The translations under genes and the position numbers were made by a program. A model generated the notes under the pieces. That model was not told the DNA's origin, made no database searches, and saw only the letters and a list, made by a program, of their open reading frames with translations. A stretch of 19,836 bases of DNA, from the NCBI GenBank assembly GCA_016946835.1, contig JACVTC010000544.1, forward strand, positions 1 to 19,836, in the 5' to 3' direction. How positions within the stretch are numbered: position 1 is the stretch's first letter; the number at the start of each line of letters is the position of its first letter. Source of the stretch: Neocallimastix lanati (nom. inval.). Its lineage: Eukaryota; Neocallimastigomycota; Neocallimastigomycetes; Neocallimastigales; Neocallimastigaceae. This document shows, in pieces, positions 11,123 to 19,836 of the stretch.

Positions 11123-12737
11123 AAAACATTTGTTCATCAAATAAAGAGATTCTTCAAATAAAAAATATTATGAAATGCAGGATTAGAAGTAGAAATATAT
11201 ATTTCTTGTAGATTAAGATATTGAAAGTTTTTCTTAATTTTTGTATTAATTGATATTACATTTTTTTTTTTTCATTTAAATATTATATATATATATATGT
11301 ATTTTGATTTGTTTTTTAATTAAAATATAAAATATATATTTTTATTAAACTTATTATTTTATTAACTTTTTTTTCTATTTAATTTATTAATTTATTTTTT
11401 TTAAATATATTCAATTTAATCTTTCTTTACTTTAAAAAAATTCAAAACTTTTTGATTAAAAAAATTTTAAAACCTTTATTTTTGAAACTTATGTTAACTA
11501 ATAATTACTTTTTGAAATAAAAAAAGAAAATAATTTTTTAATAGTACTTTATATTAATTAAATATATTAAGAGTTATTTATTTTTTTTTATTTTTTTGTA
11601 ATTATTAATAGGGTAGGTAATTTATTTTATATTCTAATCAATTACTTTTTTTTATTATGTATTATTATATATTTTAAATTGTTAAACTAATAACTATATA
11701 ATAGATATTATAATATGATTAATAAATAATTAGTTTTATCAATGAATTTTTTTTTTTTTTTTTTTTTTTTTTTACTATTATTATTTTCATTAAATTATAA
11801 AAAAAAATAGATTTATAGATTTAAATTGTATTTTATATTAAATTTCAATTTTTTATTTTTTATTATAAGAAATAGTTTTAAAAAGATTATAAGATAAAAA
11901 TAATGTATATAATTTTGATCATATTAAAGTATAATTGATTTTATAAATGATCACCAATTATGATAAAACATTTGAAATAGTTAAACACTAAATGAAATAA
12001 TATAAATGAAATAATATAAAGATTAAAAATAAGAAATTTAATGATATTGTATAAAAAAAAATAATGTTTTCATTGTTCAAATAGATATTTTAAAAAATTG
12101 TTTCAGTTATTATAATCAAAATAAAATTAAAGTAAAAGAAATGAAAAAAATATAATTATTTTTATAAAAAAAGTATAAAAAAAATTGAGTCAAACAACAA
12201 TATAAAAAACTGGATAAAAATATTAATATCAAAGTAAATATAACTCCTTTTTTTAAAATAAATTATTTAAAAAAATTTTTTTTTAAATTTAATTTATTTA
12301 AATTCATTACTTTTGAAATTAATTATTTTTTATTAGTTTAATCCATAACAACTACCGAAAAATTTTTTTATGCTATTTTAAATAAAATTCAGATATATTC
12401 TTATCGTAATATCAAAAAATATATATAAATATAAAACAAAATTTTGGTTTATTGTATTTTATATGAAATCATAGTTTTTATTGGTTATTTATACTATTGA
12501 TTATAAAATATTGTAGTATTTCATATTAATGAATAGTACAGTTGTTGAAATAAAAGCAATAAATATAGCCTTTTTTTTTTTTTTTTGTTTTAATTATTTT
12601 ATTTATTTATTTTGTAATTAATTATATTAAATGAATATAAGATATACTAATTATTTTTTTTATAATTTTAATATAATTTTATTATAAACAGTTAAATTTT
12701 AAGTAATATATATTAATAATAACAATTAAATAGTTTA

Positions 12738-12787
12738 CTCGTTGATTGAATGTGTTCTTTAAGTTATTGAACAATTTATACAACGAG
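12738..12787 (+). promoter_or_regulatory. Nested stem-loop in the leader of the RRM gene
   Basis: CTCGTTG (12738-12744) is the exact reverse complement of CAACGAG (12781-12787). Inside it, TGTTC (12753-12757) pairs with GAACA (12769-12773). The structure ends 29 bases before the start codon of an RNA-binding protein and sits in an unusually G/C-containing stretch for this window. It may be a leader hairpin acting on translation or autoregulation. The transcription start is unknown, so presence in the mRNA is assumed. Confidence 0.35.
12750..12770 (+). other. Upstream ORF of six codons before the RRM gene
   Basis: ATG at 12750 opens a short frame (MCSLSY, then TGA at 12768-12770) that ends 46 bases before the main ATG at 12817 and overlaps the inner hairpin. 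Short upstream ORFs are known to lower or condition translation of the main ORF. Relevance here depends on the transcript starting upstream of 12750. Confidence 0.35.
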
Positions 12788-12816
12788 ACTGAAAAAATAT
12801 AGTTTTATTAAGCAAC

Positions 12817-14980
12817 ATGAAACGAAGTAGTGAATACTCTTCTCAAAGCCAAGATAATCATAAAAAACAAAGATTTAACCAAAGTTCATTTTCTTCTTAT
12901 TCCTCCAATAATACTTCAAACCTTGGTATGGGTTTTTCTCAAAACGGTTCCAATCAAGAATACTATTCTCAATCTAGACAATACATGAGCAATCCAAATC
13001 AATATAGTCAAAACGGAGTATCATCCGGTAGTTCTCAATATGCCTCAATGGCTTATCAAAGTTCTCAATATCCTTCAAATTATCAATCTCAATATCAAAA
13101 TGTAAGTCAATATATGTCCGCTAATCAATATCAATCATCCCAATATCAACAAGGTCAGTATGGTCAATCTTCAATGATAATTAATCCTACTTTCCGTACC
13201 ATTTATGTTGGTAATCTTGCTCCAGATACTACATATGAGGAACTTTTAAACCATGTTCGTGGTGGTATTATTGATAATGTTAAAATTATTGAAGATAAAA
13301 ATTGTGCATTTATTACTTTTGTTGAAGCTTCCGCAGCGGCAGCTTTCCAACAAGATGCTAATTCTAAAAGAATTGTTGTTAAAGATAGTGAATTGAAATT
13401 TAATTGGGGTAAACCATCTCAAATTTCTCCAAATATTTTAGTTGCAGTTAATAATCAAGCTACTCGTACTGTCTATATTGGTAATACGGATGAAACCATT
13501 ACAGAATCATTCCTTCAAGAAGAATTATCAAAATTCGGTATTGTTGAATCTATTAAGATTCTTCCAGAAAAACACATTGCTTTTGTTTATATGACTAGTG
13601 TTTCTGCAGCTATTAAAGCAGTTCAAACTTTACCAAATGATTCTAAGTGGGCTAATCGTAGAGTTAATTATGGTAAGGATAGATGTGCTGTTCCAATTAA
13701 ACCAAATCCAAATATGATGTATGGAAATGGTTATTCTCAATATGGTTCTATTAATCCAATGAATTATCAATCTATGGGTTTTGATATGTTTAATGGTCAG
13801 AATTCAAATGTTTCACCTGTTATGGTCAATAGTAATCCATCTAATAATAGAACTATTTTCCTTGGTAGTCTTCATCCAGAAACTACAACTAAAGATATTT
13901 GTGATGTGAGTATGAATTTTTTTTTTTTTTTATTTTATTTTATTTTTTTTTTTTTATAAAATACATATTTAACTGTTCATGATAATAATAATAATAATTA
14001 AAAATAAAATAAAATAAAATAAATAAATAAATAATAATTCTATATATTATTATATATAGTAATTTATTCTGTTATGATATTAAAAATCTAATGATTATAT
14101 TTAATTATAAATATTTTTTATTAATATTTTTTATTTATTTGTAAATATTATCATACTATCATACTATAGGTTATTCGAGGTGGTATTCTTCAAGATATTA
14201 AATATAAACCAGATAAGAATATTGCTTTTGTTACTTTTATTGATCCAAATGCTGCTACAGCTTTCTTCAATAGAGCTCAAAGTGAAGGTTTGCATATTAA
14301 AAAGAGGATAGTTAAGGTTGGATGGGGTAAAGTTTCAAGTCAGCTTAATCAACAAGTTGCTAAGGCTGTTCAAAATAATGCTAGTCGTAATGTTTATTTA
14401 GGAAATATCAATGAAACTATTACCGAAGAAAAGTTAAAGCAAGATTTCTCGGAATATGGTGAAGTTGAATTAATTAATATTATTCCAGATAAGAATATTG
14501 CTTTTGTAAACTTTACTGATATTTTATCAGCAGTAAAAGCCGTTGAAGGCATTCAAAATAATGAGGATTATAAGACTTTCAAGGTTGGTTATGGTAAAGA
14601 TCGTTGTGGTAATCCACCTCGTGAACGTTTTAAGAAAAATAATGAAAATAGAATGAATAATAGTAGTACCCCAACAAATTCAAATGGTAATGGTAATCAA
14701 CAATCTTTTAATAGTGATAATTCTGGGGCTAATAATCAAAGTGAGTTTTGCGTATAATTTTTTTCTTTATGTATTATTATAATTTTTATACCTATCTATA
14801 CAATATATATTAATAAAAAATAATAATAATAAAATTAACGTACTAAAATATACTTTAAATTAATTTTATTATTTTTTTTATATAATAAAATAATAATAAT
14901 AAATTTTAATAACAATAATAAAAGATTATGAAGGATTTGATGATAGTAATTCCTCTAATTTACAAGAAACCAATGAATAG
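12817..14980 (+). CDS. Four-RRM RNA-binding protein, fungal Mrn1/Nrd1 type
   Basis: Exons 12817-13905, 14170-14740 and 14925-14980 give 571 residues. Donors GTGAGT and GTGAGT, acceptors CTATAG and AAAAG; phases 0 and 1. The second donor is skipped by a read-through frame that stops falsely at 14755-14757. Residues 1-125 are low-complexity Ser/Gln/Tyr/Asn with recurring SSQY and QYQS, a prion-like region. Four RRMs follow, with RNP2/RNP1 pairs at TIYVGNL 129-135/KNCAFITF 161-168, TVYIGNT 218-224/KHIAFVYM 252-259, TIFLGSL 346-352/KNIAFVTF 379-386 and NVYLGNI 437-443/KNIAFVNF 471-478. RRM2 and RRM4 both end in YGKDRC, typical of the fungal Mrn1/Nrd1 family, which binds mRNAs to control differentiation and stress responses. 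The RRM1-2 and RRM3-4 pairs look like an internal duplication. The C-terminus is Asn/Ser-rich. Action in cytoplasmic mRNPs is inferred from the family. Confidence 0.93.
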
Positions 14981-15244
14981 ATTTCTATTTTAAATCAATA
15001 GTTATACTTATAGAATATAAAAAGAAATATAAAATTTATTTAAAATCAAAAAAAAAAAAAAAAAAAGTAATAATAATAATAATAATAAATAAAATAAAAA
15101 AAAAAAAAGAAATGAAATGATTAATTTTTTTTAGATTACAATATAATGATATAATATTATTTTGTTATATTATGTAGTTATTTGATCTCATTTTTATTTT
15201 ATTTATTTTTTTTTTTATAATTTCATTTTATAAAATCTATTATA

Positions 15245-15297
<53 letters not shown>

Positions 15298-15448
15298 ATA
15301 TTTTATTTTAATAATATTATAATATTGAAATATAAGTTATTTTTTTTATTTATTTCATTACTTATTATTATTATTATTATTTTAAAAAGCAGATTATATA
15401 ATAAAAATAAATAAATATACATTTATTAAAAAGGAGATAAAAAAAAAG

Positions 15449-15484
<36 letters not shown>

Positions 15485-15974
15485 TAATTTATAAATTTTC
15501 ATAAATAATTAAAAAGATGAAAAAAGTATATTTATTTTATTATTTTAATAATATTTTTCAATTTTTTTTTAAAATTTTTAGTATTTATAAAAAGAAAATT
15601 AACAACTATTTAAAATATTTTCTAATAACACAAGAAACAACAATAATAGATAAAAATAAATTTTTTTTTTTTTTTTACAAAATATAATCAACACATACAC
15701 ATTTATATTTATTTAATAAAGTTATCAAAAGAGTAAACATTTCATTTATTTTAATTAGATAAAATTAAAATAAATATTATGAAATTGATCTAATTTTCCC
15801 TTTTCCCTTTTTTTCTTTTATTTTCTTTTTATTTCTTTTCTTTTGTAATTTTTTTTTAAATCAAACTATTATTAATACTTTTAATTGAATATATATATAT
15901 ATATATATATATTTTCTATCTTTTCATTATTAGAAAAAAAGTGTAATAATAGTATTGAAATATGAGATTTTTCA

Positions 15975-16024
<50 letters not shown>

Positions 16025-16058
16025 ATTCCTTTTCATCACTATAAAAATATATTTAATA
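14981..16058. other. Convergent intergenic region, RRM gene to eS19 gene
   Basis: No gene is seen. The region is built largely of simple tracts: A19 at 15048-15066, (TA)n at 15241-15266 and 15450-15479, T30 at 15267-15296, T15 near 15660 and T46 at 15978-16023. The minus-strand frame at 15881-16075 is mostly poly-Lys read from the T46 run and is not a gene. Confidence 0.6.
15978..16023 (-). repeat. 46-base T run, i.e. encoded poly(A) just after the eS19 stop
   Basis: On the eS19 sense strand this is 46 consecutive A, starting 36 bases beyond the stop codon at 16059. It would be transcribed if the 3' UTR extends past it. Confidence 0.85.
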
Positions 16059-17748
<1,690 letters not shown>

Positions 17749-18378
17749 TTTTATGTTTATTTTTATTTTTATTTATTTTCTTTTTACCTTTTATTTTCTT
17801 TTATTCTGAATATTGTGTTATTTTATCTGATTTAATTTATATATATTAAATTAATATAGCTTTTATTTTTAAATAGTATTTTATTAATTATATTAATAAA
17901 ATATTATTAAATTTTTAGAGTTTTATTTATATATTCAATTTTTTTTTTCTTAGTATGAAAAAAATTATTCTTATTTTAATATTAAAAATAAAAATAATTA
18001 TAAAAAATGGAATAGTAATTGTTCTTAAATTAATATAATTAATATTTATGTATCAATATTTTTTAAAAACATTATTTTAAAAAAATATTTTTTTTTTGTC
18101 AATACTGTATTACAATGTTAATTTAGAAATTAACAATTAATAAACAAATGGCTATCTTTTATTATAAAAGCTTTGGAATTTATTTGTTTTTAGATATTTT
18201 TGAGTTTTATTTGTTTTAATTAAAAGAACAAATAAAAAGTATTATCACTTTTTTTTTTTATTTTTTATAATTGTTGAAGAGGTTTATTTTGTTTAAATAT
18301 ATATTAAGGGTTAGATAATTTCGTGGTTTTTTAAAAATTTTTATTTATATAATAGATATATTTTTACACTATTAATTT

Positions 18379-18740
18379 TTTTTATTTTATTTTATTTTAT
18401 TTTATTTTATTTTATTTTATTTTATTTTATTTATTTTATTTTATTTTATTTTATTTTATTTTATTTTATTTATTTTATTTTATTTTATTTTATTTTATTT
18501 TATTTTATTTTATTTTATTTTATTTTATTTTATTTTATTTTATTTTATTTTATTTTATTTTATTTTATTTTATTTTATTTATTTTATTTTATTTTATTCA
18601 ATCTGTACTTTATATTCATATTTCAACTATATATTTTATTTTATTTTATTTTATTTTTCAATCTGCACTCTATATTCATATTCTACTATTTATTTTATTT
18701 TATTTTATTTTATTTTTTTTTATTTTATTTTTTTTATTTT
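18379..18740. repeat. (TTTTA)n pentanucleotide array with TTTA slips
   Basis: Some 40 TTTTA units run from 18379 to about 18596, with single-base-short TTTA units near 18430, 18470 and 18580. Arrays resume at about 18636-18656 and 18692-18740 around a 60-base duplicated unit. Confidence 0.93.
18597..18716. repeat. 60-base tandem unit, two diverged copies, embedded in the TTTTA array
   Basis: Copy one at 18597-18656 starts TTCAATCTGTACTTTATATT; copy two at 18657-18716 starts TTCAATCTGCACTCTATATT. Each ends in TTTTA units, so non-array sequence plus array was duplicated together and has since diverged by several substitutions. Confidence 0.85.
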
Positions 18741-19038
18741 ACCTCATTATTATATTTTTATGAAACTATTAATTATATATTGATATAGGTTTTATCAATT
18801 AAAACACAGTGAAGTATTATCCCTGTATAGATAAAAAGTTTTATTAATATATATTATTAAAATGAAAAAGTTGAATTTCCTAGAAAGAATAAAAAAAAAG
18901 GTTTTGCTACTTTTATATATTTTTAAAATTTAAAATTATAATATTTATAGAAATTAAAAATATATATAAATATTTGTTTGATTAAAACTGAATAAAAGAA
19001 GAAAATAAAAATACATAATTTAAGTTTTATTTTTTTAA

Positions 19039-19078
<40 letters not shown>

Positions 19079-19836
19079 GTAATATATAAAAATTATTAAT
19101 TATAATTTGAATTAATTAAAAATTTTGTCATTTTATTTTTTTCCTTTTAATAAAGAAAAAAAAATGACTTGCATAATAAAGTAATCAATATTTTTTTATA
19201 TATCTCCTAAAAAAGAAATAATATTATTGAAAATATTATTTTTTAATAATATTATGTACTAAAAGTAATTATTAAGAAATATTATAATAAAAATATTATA
19301 ATTAATAATAAATACATTTTTTGGTTTGAATAATTTATTATAATACTTTTTTAAATTTTATTATATTTTATTATTTTCATTTATTAATAATATACATAAT
19401 TTTTAATATAGAATTATTCCAGCTATGTATATATATATATATATTTAATATAATACTGTAATTAAATATATTTATTTAAAATAAATTATTAATTATTAAA
19501 TTGATCATGAAAATTACTAAATTACTTTTTATTGATTATTATTATAGATAATAAATCATATAAAAGTAAACCTTTTTATATGTTTATTCATATTGTTAAT
19601 TTGCTAATATTTGAAGGTCATGAAAATAAATTTAAAATAAATGAATTAAAAAAAAATAACTTCATTTACATGACGCATATATTATTTACTTTTTTATTTT
19701 TATTTTAATTTATAAAAACGAAAACTGATTCTATGAATTTTTTTTTTTTTTTTTAAAAATTATATATCTAAAATATCTAAAATAAATATATAAATTTGAT
19801 TTTAACTTAATTATTTTTTATTTGTATTGTATATAA

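Larger units (their letters stand above)
17749..19836. other. 2.1-kb region upstream of eS19 with no recognised gene
   Basis: This should carry the eS19 promoter. The word AAGGGTTAGA at 18306-18315 matches the one upstream of TatD. A TTTTA array spans 18379-18740 and a T33 run 19043-19075. Neither strand shows an exon-like stretch, tRNA or mobile element. Confidence 0.55.

Noticed and set aside
12186-12192. TGAGTCA, a Gcn4/AP-1 consensus upstream of the RRM gene
   Set aside because: A single seven-base match more than 600 bases from the start codon is expected by chance and has no support from a second site.

Overview
The window looks like nuclear DNA of an extremely AT-rich fungus, most likely an anaerobic gut fungus (Neocallimastigomycota). 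The reasons are: G+C well under 20% by eye outside exons; poly(A)/poly(T) runs of 20-46 bases and long AT-only microsatellites; short GT-AG introns made almost purely of A and T; Asn/Ser/Gln-rich protein segments; and a four-RRM protein of the fungal Mrn1/Nrd1 type. Genus and species cannot be read from the sequence. Dictyostelium-like amoebae were the main alternative and fit the RRM gene less well.

Five protein-coding genes are supported, all with introns. Left to right: (1) the 3' part of a kelch-repeat membrane protein on +, positions 1-3664, with one apparent frameshift near 480. (2) A TatD-family metal-dependent nuclease on +, 5022-6200, two exons. (3) An EFCAB11-like EF-hand protein on -, 8179-6836, six small exons; it is easy to miss because no single exon gives a long ORF. 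(4) An Mrn1/Nrd1-like protein with four RRMs on +, 12817-14980, three exons. (5) Small-subunit ribosomal protein eS19 on -, 17748-16059, three exons, noticeably divergent from the family.

Genes 2/3 and 4/5 are convergent pairs; 3/4 are divergent across about 4.6 kb in which no gene was found. The last 2 kb (17749-19836) lies upstream of eS19 and also shows no gene. No tRNA, rRNA, transposase, CRISPR array or virus-like gene was seen. The genes share no obvious pathway: one surface/membrane protein, one nuclease, one calcium-binding-like protein, one mRNA-binding regulator and one ribosomal protein. This is an ordinary eukaryotic housekeeping neighbourhood rather than a cluster.

No clearly new system is evident. 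The best leads are the divergent eS19, the complete EFCAB11-like gene in a probable flagellated fungus, a nested hairpin with a six-codon upstream ORF before the RRM gene, an A17/T19 hairpin immediately inside a 5' splice site of the kelch gene, and several repeat duplications coupled to poly(A) runs. Exon joins were made by eye from reading frame, splice sites and family similarity recalled from memory; no alignment was run.
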